A stretch of 64,000 nt of DNA. Origin: an uncultured Christensenella sp. (GTDB lineage Bacteria; Bacillota; Clostridia; Christensenellales; UBA3700). The stretch covers positions 1 through 64,000 of the forward strand of contig CAJUBA010000007.1 in NCBI GenBank assembly GCA_910584635.1, in the 5' to 3' direction. How positions within the stretch are numbered: the stretch's first letter is position 1; every line of letters starts with the position of its first letter. The position numbers and the translations under genes were made by a program. The notes beneath the pieces are model-generated. The model searched no databases. It was not told the DNA's origin and was given only the letters and a program-made list of their open reading frames with translations. Below, one piece after another: positions 9,091 to 18,171 of this stretch.

Positions 9091-9579
9091 ATGACAAAAG
9101 CAAAAAAAGCGATTGCAATAATATTTATAGTAGCCTTTTGCGGATTGTGGGCGTGCGGAATTACGTTTTCTCGTTTATTCGTATACGAAAGCGTTAAAAG
9201 TACTATTCGTATGTTGAACCATCGCGCTCACCCGTTTCTTACCTACGCGGAAAATTGGGAAGTAAATTTCCCCGAAAGCGCCAACTTGCTGTATAGATAC
9301 TCAACCGTATCTATGGACGGCGAACATTATTCTGTCATAAATTTTGACTCTTATCCCGATGAATTCCTTGCCGATTTCAACGATACAATGACCGACAAAG
9401 ACAGGAATCGCTACCAATTTGCAGTAGGAAACCTTATAAATAACGGAATAGACGAATCGAAAATCATTGCTCCCGACGAAAACTCGCGTATAATGATAAA
9501 GGAAAAGAACAACGATAAGATGTTTTTAATCTACAACCAAAACGTTGACGAATTGCACGTGTTGATATCTTATCTATAA
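9091..9579 (+). CDS. Small membrane-anchored protein of unknown function
   Basis: Not recognised. Seen: 162 residues, an uncleaved-looking N-terminal hydrophobic helix (about 6-27), then a soluble domain containing HRAHPFLTYAENW and a mixed alpha/beta remainder. AAGGAGGAG is the ribosome site. It lies 37 bp after the secreted-protein gene and is followed by a terminator, so the two probably form one transcript. Composition is closer to the chromosomal average than that of the upstream gene. Confidence 0.7.
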   Translation: MTKAKKAIAIIFIVAFCGLWACGITFSRLFVYESVKSTIRMLNHRAHPFLTYAENWEVNFPESANLLYRYSTVSMDGEHYSVINFDSYPDEFLADFNDTMTDKDRNRYQFAVGNLINNGIDESKIIAPDENSRIMIKEKNNDKMFLIYNQNVDELHVLISYL

Positions 9580-9589
9580 AATAAAAATA

Positions 9590-9627
9590 AAATCAGGCGG
9601 CAAAGTTAGTTTGTCGCCTGATTTTTT
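9590..9627. terminator. Bidirectional terminator between convergent genes
   Basis: Hairpin AAATCAGGCGGCAAA / TTTGTCGCCTGATTT followed by T6, between the plus-strand membrane-protein gene and the minus-strand amylase gene. Confidence 0.85.
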
Positions 9628-9636
9628 ATATCTTTA

Positions 9637-11460
9637 TTATTTTGTTTCCACAACAAAAATCTTTACCGAACAGGGCTGTAGTTCAAATTTTTCGCAATTT
9701 GTAGCAGTATCTGCAAGCAAATCTTTCTTGATATTTTCACAGTAATAAGTTTTGACGCAATCGGTATTGTTGACGACGGTCTTTATTATCTTCTTACCGC
9801 TCTTTCGACACAGTACGAGCAAACCGTCCGCTCTTTCGAAATAGGTATCTCCGCGCATTTGAGCGTTGTATTTCTTTCTTATCGAACCGAGTTTTTTATA
9901 GTGAGCGAATATTTCTTCGTCGCAATTATTCCAATCGACGGTCCTTCTGCAAAGCGGATCTTCATACCCTTGCATACCGCGCTCGTCGCCGTAGAATATC
10001 GACGGAATGCCAGGCAACATAAATTGAATAGCGGATGCGAGAATAAGTCTTTTTCTAGCAAGTTCGTAAATATCTCCGCTCATACGGAAATCGCGTCTAT
10101 ACGCCTTGTCCGTACCCGACATATCTATACCGCTCAATACGCTGAGCGCTCTCGCGGTATCGTGAGAATCTATTAGATTCATCGTCGTATCCAAAGATTG
10201 ACGGGGATAGTTTTCGACTATGGCAGATACCGTTTCAATAAAACTGTCCGCGCTTCCGCCAAGCGCGTAAGCAAGAGTCGCCTCTTTGAACGGATAGTTC
10301 ATTACTCCGTCCAATTCCTCGCCTTGAAAATAATGTCTTCTATAACTGTAAGCCACTTTATTCGACGCGTCTTCCCACACCTCGCCGATAAGCACCGCTT
10401 GAGAATTATTCTTTTTGACCGCCTTTCTTATGTCTTTGACAAAGTCTTCTCTAAGTTCGTCCACGACGTCCAATCGCCAGCCTTTGACGCCTAATTTAGT
10501 CCACTTCTCTATAATACCTTTTTTACCTGCTATCATTTCTCTGAAAGACTTGGCTCTTTGACTTACCGTCGGAGTTACGGTAATCCCCCACCAACAGTGA
10601 TATTCGTCGGGAAATTTGTAAAAGTCGAACCAGTCGTAATATTCGCTTTCTTGCGACTGATAGGCGCCGAGCGTGGGATAATTGCCGAACTTGTTGAAAT
10701 ACTTGCTGTCCGCGCCCGTGTGATTGAATACGCCGTCAAGCATTATTCCTATGCCTTTCTGCTCGGCTTTTTCAATCAGTTCTCCAAACTTTGTTTCGTC
10801 GCCTAAAAGTTCGTCAACCTTTTCGTAATCGCCGGTATCGTATCTGTGATTGGATGAGGATTTGAATATGGGAGAAAGATAAATTATGTTTACTCCCAAA
10901 TCCTTCAAATAATCGAGTTTATCTATAATGCCTTGAAAATTTCCGCCGTAAAAATCATTGGCTCTGAACACGCCGTCGGAGTCGACTATAGTTACCTCTT
11001 CTCCCCACTTTTTCAATACGCCGTTTTTTTCAAACTTTGCGTTTTTATCTTCGCCTTTGTTGAATCTGTCTACGAAAATATGATAAATTATACCGCCTTT
11101 CGCCCAGTCGGGAGTAACGTATTTTTTCCCGTATACGGTAAACTGATACATCTTCGAGTCATTGTCTTTGTACACGTCGCCGTTTTCGGTACGAAACAAA
11201 AATCTATACCAATACAATCCCACTTTGACAATGCTTATCTTGGTAAAAAATTCGCTTTCGTTCCCTCTTTTGCAACTGAAAGACATGGGAAAAACGTACG
11301 GGACGTCGTTGCCGTCTTCAAAAATCTGCAATTCCACGTTCTGCACGTAAACTCCGTCTTTGACAAATATTCTGAAAGTCATTTCTCTGTCTTGCTCCAC
11401 GCTTCCGAAAGGCGATTTGCAATCAGGGTTTCTGCTGTCGAAATAAATCAAATCCTGCAT
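9637..11460 (-). CDS. GH13 alpha-amylase family glycosidase, neopullulanase/cyclomaltodextrinase-like
   Basis: Hydrolyses alpha-1,4 (possibly alpha-1,6) bonds in maltodextrins or glycogen-derived oligosaccharides. With no signal peptide it acts in the cytoplasm. Seen: an N-terminal beta-sandwich of ~110 residues, then the TIM barrel (IIYHIFVDRF, LDGVFNHTG), nucleophile Asp331 in GWRLDVVDE, acid/base Glu360 in LIGEVWED and DSHD at 431-434. It lies downstream of glgP on the same strand but beyond a terminator hairpin, so readthrough or its own promoter is needed. GGAGAATAGG is the ribosome site. Its position suggests work with glgP in glycogen breakdown, in place of a typical glgX. Confidence 0.88.
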   Translation of the reverse strand: MQDLIYFDSRNPDCKSPFGSVEQDREMTFRIFVKDGVYVQNVELQIFEDGNDVPYVFPMSFSCKRGNESEFFTKISIVKVGLYWYRFLFRTENGDVYKDNDSKMYQFTVYGKKYVTPDWAKGGIIYHIFVDRFNKGEDKNAKFEKNGVLKKWGEEVTIVDSDGVFRANDFYGGNFQGIIDKLDYLKDLGVNIIYLSPIFKSSSNHRYDTGDYEKVDELLGDETKFGELIEKAEQKGIGIMLDGVFNHTGADSKYFNKFGNYPTLGAYQSQESEYYDWFDFYKFPDEYHCWWGITVTPTVSQRAKSFREMIAGKKGIIEKWTKLGVKGWRLDVVDELREDFVKDIRKAVKKNNSQAVLIGEVWEDASNKVAYSYRRHYFQGEELDGVMNYPFKEATLAYALGGSADSFIETVSAIVENYPRQSLDTTMNLIDSHDTARALSVLSGIDMSGTDKAYRRDFRMSGDIYELARKRLILASAIQFMLPGIPSIFYGDERGMQGYEDPLCRRTVDWNNCDEEIFAHYKKLGSIRKKYNAQMRGDTYFERADGLLVLCRKSGKKIIKTVVNNTDCVKTYYCENIKKDLLADTATNCEKFELQPCSVKIFVVETK

Positions 11461-11487
11461 CCTATTCTCCGTTACGTATTTATAAAA

Positions 11488-11531
11488 ACAGTCTTATCCT
11501 CAGGCTTGAAAAGTCGAATGAATAAGACTGT
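11488..11531 (-). terminator. Terminator after glgP
   Basis: ACAGTCTTAT / ATAAGACTGT arms with a 24-nt loop, followed on the minus strand by a T-run. It separates glgP from the amylase gene. Confidence 0.7.
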
Positions 11532-11545
11532 CGTTTTGTGTTAAA

Positions 11546-14023
11546 TTATTTCTTTACCGTCTTTTTAGCGGGCGATTTCGCCGGCTGTTTGGTCTTTGTT
11601 TCCGCTGCTTCGGAAGTAAACTTGACAGGTTTCATTTTCCAAATTCTGTCGGCGTATTCTTTTACGCTTCTATCCGATGAGAAGAAACCTGCGTTTGCGG
11701 TGTTGAGCAAAGACATCTTAGCCCAACCTTTCTTGTCGGAGTACGCCTTGTCGAGTCTGTCCTGAGCGTCGCAATAAGACTGGAAATCTGCAAGTACTTT
11801 GTAAGTGTCGCTCGATATAAGCGCGTCTGCGATTTCGCCGTAATTGACGCCTGCGATTCCTCCGCGAAGTCCGTCGATAACCGCCTTGATTCTCGGATTT
11901 GACTCATAGTAATCTCTGGGATTGTAACCGCGACAGTTAAGGTCGTTTATCTCGTTTGCGAGCAATCCGAAGATAAAGATATTTTCCTTGCCTACGTTTT
12001 CATATATTTCGATATTTGCGCCGTCCATAGTACCTATAGTAACCGCGCCGTTTATCATAAACTTCATGTTGCCCGTACCGCTCGCTTCCTTACCCGCGAT
12101 AGAAATCTGTTCGGAAACGTCGGACGCCGGCATAATGATTTCCGCAAGCGTAACTCTGTAATTTTCGATATAAACGACTTTGATTTTACCTTTGATGTCG
12201 GGGTCGTTGTTTATAAGATTTCCGAGCGAATGGATAAGTCTTATAATCTGCTTAGCCATATAGTAACTCGGAGCGGCTTTCGCGCCGAATATAAACGTAC
12301 GCGGATTTATATCGAGGTCGGGATTCTGTTTGAGTCTGTAATACAAATCGAGTATATGCAACGCGTTGAGAAGTTGACGTTTATACTCGTGCAATCTCTT
12401 TACCTGAACGTCGAAAATAGAATCGGGATCGACGTCTATTCCGTTCGCTTCTTTGATATACTTGGCAAGTCTGACTTTATTTTCTCTCTTAATATCGAGA
12501 ATTTTGTCGAGTACTGCCTCGTTGTCCGCGTGCTTAGTCAAATCTTTTAACGCGTCCGCATCTTTTTTGAACTTGTCGCCGATAAGTTTTTCAATATAAT
12601 CGGATAGAAGCGGATTGGATTGGCAAAGCCATCTTCTGTAAGTTATTCCGTTGGTTACGTTGGTAAACGCGTTGGGATGCATATTGCAGTAATCTCTGAA
12701 TACTTCGTCTTTAAGTATTTGAGAGTGCAAAGCGGAAACGCCGTTTATAGTGTGCGAAGCGGCAAGACAAAGGTTTGCCATCTTAACCTGACCGTTGGAA
12801 AGAATAGCGTTGTATTCTACCTTTCTGTAATCGTTGGGATAGAACGCCCACAACTCGTCGGTAAATCTGCGATTTATCTCGCAAACGATTTGATATATTC
12901 TCGGCAAAAGTTGCCTAAACAGTCCTTCCGGCCATTTCTCCAACGCTTCCGCCATAACGGTATGGTTGGTATAAGAAATTGTGCGCGTAACGATATCCCA
13001 AGCCTTTTCCCAAGAAAAACCGTAATCGTCGAGAAGGATTCTCATAAGTTCGGGAATACAAAGCGTCGGGTGAGTATCGTTGATATGAATAGCGACCTTT
13101 TCGGGCAAAGACGTAACCGTCTTGTAATCTTTAATATGTTTCTTGATGATAGACTGCAACGAAGCGGATACGAAGAAATACTGCTGTTTAAGTCTCAACA
13201 TCTTGCCTTCTTGGTGATGGTCGGCGGGATAAAGAACTTTACAAATACTCTCCGCAATAGCCTTTTGTTCAAGCGACTTTACGTATTCGCCTTCGGCAAA
13301 CAGTTTCATATCGAAATCTCTCGGCGCTTTTGCCGACCAAAGTCTTAACTTGTTGACTGCGGGAACGTCGTAACCGCTGATATTCATATCGTAAGGAATG
13401 GCAAGAACGGTATAGCAATCCTTTTGTTCAGTATAAAGTCTGCCGTTGTCCCATCTCTCTTCTACATAACCGCCGAATTTTACTTCGAACGTGTCTTCCA
13501 TACGCGGCGAAAGCCAAACGTCGCCGTTTTCCAGCCACTCGTCAGGCAACTCTACCTGCCAACCGTCTTCTATTTTCTGTTTGAATATACCGTAATCGTA
13601 TCTTATCGAAAATCCGCTTGCTACATAATCGAGATTAGTAAGCGATTCCATATACGCGGCGGCAAGTCTTCCCAAACCTCCGTTGCCGAGTCCCGCGTCG
13701 GGTTCGATAGCGTACATTTCTTCAAGAGTATATCCCAACTCTTTGCATATCTGTTCGAACGCGTCGGTCATTTTGAGATTGTAAAGATGATTTTTCAAAG
13801 ATCTTCCCAACAAGAATTCCATTGACATATAATAGACTTGTTTGCTTCCCTGCTCCAATCTCTTTTTCTTGAAAGCCAAACGCTTGTCGGTAAGTATATC
13901 TCTTACCGTCATACATATAGCGCGGTAGATCTGATTTTTACTTGCATTTTCAACAGTTCTTCCGAAATAAGTCTGACATTTCAAAGCCACAATCTTTTTA
14001 AGTTCTTTCACTTGATTTTCCAT
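11546..14023 (-). CDS. glgP: Glycogen/starch phosphorylase
   Basis: PLP-dependent release of glucose-1-phosphate from glycogen. Seen: 825 residues, typical for the family; the NGGLGRLAA motif (114-122), RLHEYKRQLLNALH, and the PLP-lysine motif SGTGNMKF followed by GTMDGANIEI. The last ~18 residues are a Lys/Ala-rich tail (PAKSPAKKTVKK) not needed for catalysis, like the N-terminal tail of the neighbouring GlgA. A 192-bp gap separates it from glgA, and a TATAAT at 14111-14116 suggests an internal promoter. Confidence 0.97.
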   Translation of the reverse strand: MENQVKELKKIVALKCQTYFGRTVENASKNQIYRAICMTVRDILTDKRLAFKKKRLEQGSKQVYYMSMEFLLGRSLKNHLYNLKMTDAFEQICKELGYTLEEMYAIEPDAGLGNGGLGRLAAAYMESLTNLDYVASGFSIRYDYGIFKQKIEDGWQVELPDEWLENGDVWLSPRMEDTFEVKFGGYVEERWDNGRLYTEQKDCYTVLAIPYDMNISGYDVPAVNKLRLWSAKAPRDFDMKLFAEGEYVKSLEQKAIAESICKVLYPADHHQEGKMLRLKQQYFFVSASLQSIIKKHIKDYKTVTSLPEKVAIHINDTHPTLCIPELMRILLDDYGFSWEKAWDIVTRTISYTNHTVMAEALEKWPEGLFRQLLPRIYQIVCEINRRFTDELWAFYPNDYRKVEYNAILSNGQVKMANLCLAASHTINGVSALHSQILKDEVFRDYCNMHPNAFTNVTNGITYRRWLCQSNPLLSDYIEKLIGDKFKKDADALKDLTKHADNEAVLDKILDIKRENKVRLAKYIKEANGIDVDPDSIFDVQVKRLHEYKRQLLNALHILDLYYRLKQNPDLDINPRTFIFGAKAAPSYYMAKQIIRLIHSLGNLINNDPDIKGKIKVVYIENYRVTLAEIIMPASDVSEQISIAGKEASGTGNMKFMINGAVTIGTMDGANIEIYENVGKENIFIFGLLANEINDLNCRGYNPRDYYESNPRIKAVIDGLRGGIAGVNYGEIADALISSDTYKVLADFQSYCDAQDRLDKAYSDKKGWAKMSLLNTANAGFFSSDRSVKEYADRIWKMKPVKFTSEAAETKTKQPAKSPAKKTVKK

Positions 14024-14215
14024 CGTCTTCTCCGTAAATTACCTTTTTTATAGACTTTTTCTAAATTTGCCCGAACGGGAAACGTCCGTCGAGCAAATTC
14101 ACACATTCAAATTATAGCATATACATATATTTTTTGCTACAAAATATCGCGCTTGTATTGATTTTTTTATAATATATCAATATTTTATAAATTTTCAAGC
14201 GTTTTTGTACAATAT
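14024..14215 (-). promoter_or_regulatory. glgA-glgP gap with likely internal promoter
   Basis: On the minus strand TATAAT lies at 14111-14116, about 90 bp before glgP, with no ideal -35. The leader holds an imperfect inverted repeat (TTGCTCGACGG...CCCGTTCGGGCAA) near 14065-14096. GGAGAAG precedes the glgP ATG. Confidence 0.4.
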
Positions 14216-15721
14216 TTACAACTGTTTATACAAATCTATATATCTTAAAGATATATTTTCCCAACTGAAATCCTGTTTCATAGCGTTGTTGACTATCTTG
14301 AACCAGTCTTCCTTATAATCGCGATACATACCGACAGCCCTTTCGATAGCGTTGAGCAAATCGTAAGCGTTGTAAGAATAGAAGGTAAATCCCGTTCCCT
14401 GTCCCGTAGTGTAATCGTAAGGAATAACGGTATCTTTAAGTCCGCCCGTTTCTCTTACGATCGGAAGCGTACCGTATCTCATCGCTATCATCTGCGAAAG
14501 TCCGCACGGCTCGAATTTAGACGGCATAAGGAACATATCGCTCGAGCAGTATATCTTACTTGCCAAATCCGAAGAAAAAGTTATCAGCGAACGCAGATTG
14601 TTTGGGTACCTGCTTTGAATATTTCTAAGCATTTCCTCATATTTGTAATCGCCGGTGCCTAAAATTACAAGTTGAACGCCCATATCGAGAATTCTTGTGA
14701 TTATAGGAGCGATAAGGTCAAGACCTTTTTGGTGCGTAAGTCTGCCGACCATACCAATCATCGGTATATTGGCGTCTACGGGCAATCCCAAAGCGTCTTG
14801 GAATGCGAGTTTGTTTTCAACTTTCTTGTCAAACGTCGCTAGGTCGTAATTGACGTAAGCGTTTTTATCGGTCTTGGGGTCGTTGCTCTTTACGTCGATG
14901 CCGTTGATGATACCCGAAAGTTTGTACTGTCTGTTGACAAGTATATCGTTCATTCCGTAGCCGAAATATGAGTTGAGAATTTCACGGGCGTAAGTTTGCG
15001 AAACGGTAGTAACTTTGTTTGCCCGCTCTATACCGCCTTTCATATAGTTGACGTCGCCCGAGTAGTCAACGAATTCTCTTGCCCAATCGGGAAGTCCGAG
15101 TACGTCGCCCGACATATATCCGGTGTATCTGCCTTGAAATTCTATATTGTGAATGGTATATACCGTCTTGATATTTCTGTAACGCTCGTCCTCTCTGAAA
15201 AATACGTCGAGAAATACGGGTACAAGCGCCGTCTGCCAATCGTTGGAATGTATAATATCGGGAACGAATCCGTCCATGAGTTTGATACTCTCCAAAATCG
15301 CTTTGGCAAAAAACGCAAATCTTTCTCCGTCGTCGAAATAGCCGTAAAGTCCGCTTCTTTTGAAGTAAAATTCATTGTCGATAAAGTAATAGGTTACCCC
15401 GTCGTATACCGATTTGAAAAGTCCGCAATACTGGTATCTCCACGAAAGATGGATATAGATGTTTCCCACAAATTCCATTCCCTCGCGAAGTTCCTGCTTG
15501 ATATCCATATAAAGCGGAAGTATGACGCGACAGTCGATTCCTCTATCGTTCAGCGCTTTTGGCAGCGCGCCCGCTACGTCGGCAAGTCCGCCCGTCTTAA
15601 TATACGGTACGGCTTCGGAAGTAGCGAAAAGTATCTTCTTGTCGAAATCTGTTTTTTCAACGGTTTTTGTTGCTGTTTTTTTTGCGGCGGTAGCCTTTTT
15701 CGTTTTGCTTTCAGTCGGCAT
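14216..15721 (-). CDS. glgA: Glycogen synthase (ADP-glucose, GT5)
   Basis: Elongates alpha-1,4-glucan from ADP-glucose. Seen: the GT5 signature KTGGLADVAGALP beginning at residue 42, HSNDWQTALVP, GMVGRLTHQKGLDLI, and the C-terminal PSKFEPCGLSQMIAMRYGTLPIVRETGGL. The first ~27 residues are a Lys/Ala/Thr-rich extension (KKATAAKKTATKTVEK) ahead of the normal family start. AAGGAGGG precedes the ATG. It lies 54 bp after glgD. Confidence 0.97.
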   Translation of the reverse strand: MPTESKTKKATAAKKTATKTVEKTDFDKKILFATSEAVPYIKTGGLADVAGALPKALNDRGIDCRVILPLYMDIKQELREGMEFVGNIYIHLSWRYQYCGLFKSVYDGVTYYFIDNEFYFKRSGLYGYFDDGERFAFFAKAILESIKLMDGFVPDIIHSNDWQTALVPVFLDVFFREDERYRNIKTVYTIHNIEFQGRYTGYMSGDVLGLPDWAREFVDYSGDVNYMKGGIERANKVTTVSQTYAREILNSYFGYGMNDILVNRQYKLSGIINGIDVKSNDPKTDKNAYVNYDLATFDKKVENKLAFQDALGLPVDANIPMIGMVGRLTHQKGLDLIAPIITRILDMGVQLVILGTGDYKYEEMLRNIQSRYPNNLRSLITFSSDLASKIYCSSDMFLMPSKFEPCGLSQMIAMRYGTLPIVRETGGLKDTVIPYDYTTGQGTGFTFYSYNAYDLLNAIERAVGMYRDYKEDWFKIVNNAMKQDFSWENISLRYIDLYKQL

Positions 15722-15775
15722 ATTTTTGCCCTCCTTTATTGCTTATACGACAATGTTATTGCCATTGCTTTATAA

Positions 15776-16888
15776 TTAAACGGTTTTGTTTTTTACTACT
15801 ACGACCGGATAACTTTCAGATCCGCTCAAAGATTTGTCTTCCGTTACCGTAACGTCTTTATCAGTAATAGCGTAATTGAGTTTTGCGCCTTTCATAATGC
15901 GTCCGCCCTCCATTACTATACTGTTGCGTATCACTGCTCCTTCCTCGACCGTTACTCCGCGGAAAAGAATAGAATTTTCGACTTTACCGTTGATTCTGCA
16001 TCCGTCTGCTATAAGAGAGTTCACTACCTTTGCGCCTTCGCAGTATCTCGTCGGCACGCTGTCTTTTACTTTTGTAAATACCTTTCCTACGCTGTAAAAC
16101 AAACTGTCGCGTATTTCCGTATCGAGCGTAGCCATACTCTCGTGATAATAGGACTTGACGTCGTCTACAAGCGCCGCGTGTCCTTTTACTTTATATGCGT
16201 AAATTTTGAGGTTGTCAACGTTTGCCTGCAAAATATCCTTTTCAAGGTCTATTTTTCCTCTCTCATAGGTTTCGGTTACAAGATTTATAAGTTGTTCTCT
16301 CTTAAACAAATAACAGAACAAACCTATCTCCGCTTTTTCGTCGCTTGCAGACTTAGTAATTCTCATTCCTCTTACTCTTCCCGAAGAGTCTTTTTCTACA
16401 AGAACTCTTTTGGAAGTAGTAGGCGTAGACGAATATGTAAGCATTGTTATATCCGCTCCGCTCGCAACGTGCGCTTCGTATACGTCGTCGAAATCTATGC
16501 TTGCGATTATATTGCTGTTCGTAACGATGACGTACTCGTCGTCGCAAGTTTCTATATAATCGAGTATTCCGTACAAAGCCTCTATTTTACCTTTGAATAT
16601 ATTGGTAGAAGTATTGGACGCGTAGGGCGGGAAAACCGCTATACCGCTGTTTTTTCTATTCAAATCCCAATCTCTGCCCATTCGTATATGATCCATAAGC
16701 GACGAGTAGTTGCTTCTAGTAATAATGCCTATTGTGGTAATGGAACTGTTGACAAGATTGGAAAGGGCAAAGTCTATACATCTGTATCTTCCGCAAAACG
16801 GCAAAGACGCGGTCGTGCGGTGCAAAGTAAGTTCGTTGAGTTTCGTTTCGTTGTCGCTGGCGAATATTATGCTTCTCGTATTGTTCAT
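15776..16888 (-). CDS. glgD: GlgD, regulatory-type subunit of glucose-1-phosphate adenylyltransferase
   Basis: Partner of GlgC; in Bacillota GlgC-GlgD complexes make ADP-glucose more actively than GlgC alone. Seen: 370 residues with a nucleotidyltransferase fold. The usual GGxGxRL loop is replaced by an ASDNETKLNEL-like stretch, as in GlgD proteins, while FCGRYRCIDFALSNLVNS is retained. A left-handed beta-helix follows at the C-terminus. AAGGAGG precedes the ATG, 14 bp after the glgC stop, so it is co-expressed with glgC. Confidence 0.95.
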   Translation of the reverse strand: MNNTRSIIFASDNETKLNELTLHRTTASLPFCGRYRCIDFALSNLVNSSITTIGIITRSNYSSLMDHIRMGRDWDLNRKNSGIAVFPPYASNTSTNIFKGKIEALYGILDYIETCDDEYVIVTNSNIIASIDFDDVYEAHVASGADITMLTYSSTPTTSKRVLVEKDSSGRVRGMRITKSASDEKAEIGLFCYLFKREQLINLVTETYERGKIDLEKDILQANVDNLKIYAYKVKGHAALVDDVKSYYHESMATLDTEIRDSLFYSVGKVFTKVKDSVPTRYCEGAKVVNSLIADGCRINGKVENSILFRGVTVEEGAVIRNSIVMEGGRIMKGAKLNYAITDKDVTVTEDKSLSGSESYPVVVVKNKTV

Positions 16889-16902
16889 TTCTCTCTCCCT
16901 CC

Positions 16903-18096
16903 TTAATCTACCATAGCCTTAACCGGCACTACGGTATCGGGCGCGACTTTGGCGTTAGGTCCTACGACTGTAATCTGCCACTGACCGTTGACGGGTTCCG
17001 TCTGACTGTCTCCGACCACGGCGTTTTCTCCGACTACGGCGTTATTGCCTACTATCGAGTATTTTACCACCGCGCCCTTGCAAATCTTCGCTCCCGGCAT
17101 AATGTTACAGTCCTCGACTACCGCTCCTTCGCATATTTCCACGCCGGTAGACAGCACGCTGTTGATTACCGTTCCGTTTATTTTACAGCCTTCCGTAATC
17201 AACGAATTTTTTACAATCGCGTCTTTTCCTACGTGATGAGGAGGCTCTGCCGTATTTCTCGCGTAAATTTTCCAAGCGCTGTCGTCGAGATTTATTCCGC
17301 TGCTTTCGTTAAGCACGTCCATATTCGCTTCCCAAAGCGAAGAGATCGTTCCCACGTCTTTCCAATAACCGGAGAAATTGTACGCGAAAAGTTTCTGTCC
17401 GTCTTTCAACATATTAGGGATGATATTTTTACCGAAATCGTTGCTTGACGTCTTGTCGTTTTCGTCGTCGATAAGATATTTTCTCAACTTCGACCAATTA
17501 AAAATATAGATACCCATAGAAGCGTTCGTACTCTTAGGATTCTTGGGTTTCTCTTCGAATTCGTAAACGGAATTGTCGTCGTTGGTATTCATTATACCGA
17601 ATCTCGACGCTTCGTCTATAGATACGTTGATAACCGCTATCGTGCAGTCCGCTTTCTTTTCTTTGTGATAATCGAGCATTTGGTCATAATCCATTTTATA
17701 TATATGATCTCCTGAAAGCACGAGAACGTATTCTGGCGAAAACTTGTCCACAAATTCAATATTCTGATATATTGCGTTGGCGGTGCCTTTGTACCAGTCC
17801 GATGTTTCGCCTTTCATATAAGGCGGAAGCACGAATACGCCGCCGTTCAGTCTATCCAAGTCCCACGGCTGTCCGTTGCCTATGTACTGATTCAAGTCGA
17901 AAGGCTTGTACTGCGTCAACACGCCTATGGTGTCTATATTGGAATTGATACAGTTTGACAACGGAAAATCTATGATTCTGTATTTTCCGCCAAACGATAC
18001 CGCGGGCTTTGCCAAATCTCTTGTCAGAGAATACAGTCTTGTACCTTGACCGCCTGCCAATAGCATTGCCACACACTCTTTTTTATTTGTATACAT
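16903..18096 (-). CDS. glgC: Glucose-1-phosphate adenylyltransferase catalytic subunit
   Basis: Makes ADP-glucose from glucose-1-phosphate and ATP, the committed step of glycogen synthesis. Seen: MLLAGGQGTRLYSLTRDLAKPAVSFGGKYRIIDF (nucleotide loop from about residue 11), VLSGDHIYKMDY, GIMNTND and FEEKPKNPKS, then hexapeptide repeats of the C-terminal beta-helix. The 397 residues fit. AGGAGGG ribosome site. Second gene of the glgB-C-D-A unit. Confidence 0.97.
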   Translation of the reverse strand: MYTNKKECVAMLLAGGQGTRLYSLTRDLAKPAVSFGGKYRIIDFPLSNCINSNIDTIGVLTQYKPFDLNQYIGNGQPWDLDRLNGGVFVLPPYMKGETSDWYKGTANAIYQNIEFVDKFSPEYVLVLSGDHIYKMDYDQMLDYHKEKKADCTIAVINVSIDEASRFGIMNTNDDNSVYEFEEKPKNPKSTNASMGIYIFNWSKLRKYLIDDENDKTSSNDFGKNIIPNMLKDGQKLFAYNFSGYWKDVGTISSLWEANMDVLNESSGINLDDSAWKIYARNTAEPPHHVGKDAIVKNSLITEGCKINGTVINSVLSTGVEICEGAVVEDCNIMPGAKICKGAVVKYSIVGNNAVVGENAVVGDSQTEPVNGQWQITVVGPNAKVAPDTVVPVKAMVD

Positions 18097-18171
18097 TTTC
18101 CCTCCTGAAATATAATTGGATTACTGTCTTTCCATTATATTTGTTCATATTGCTTATTATGTCGGTCGGCG

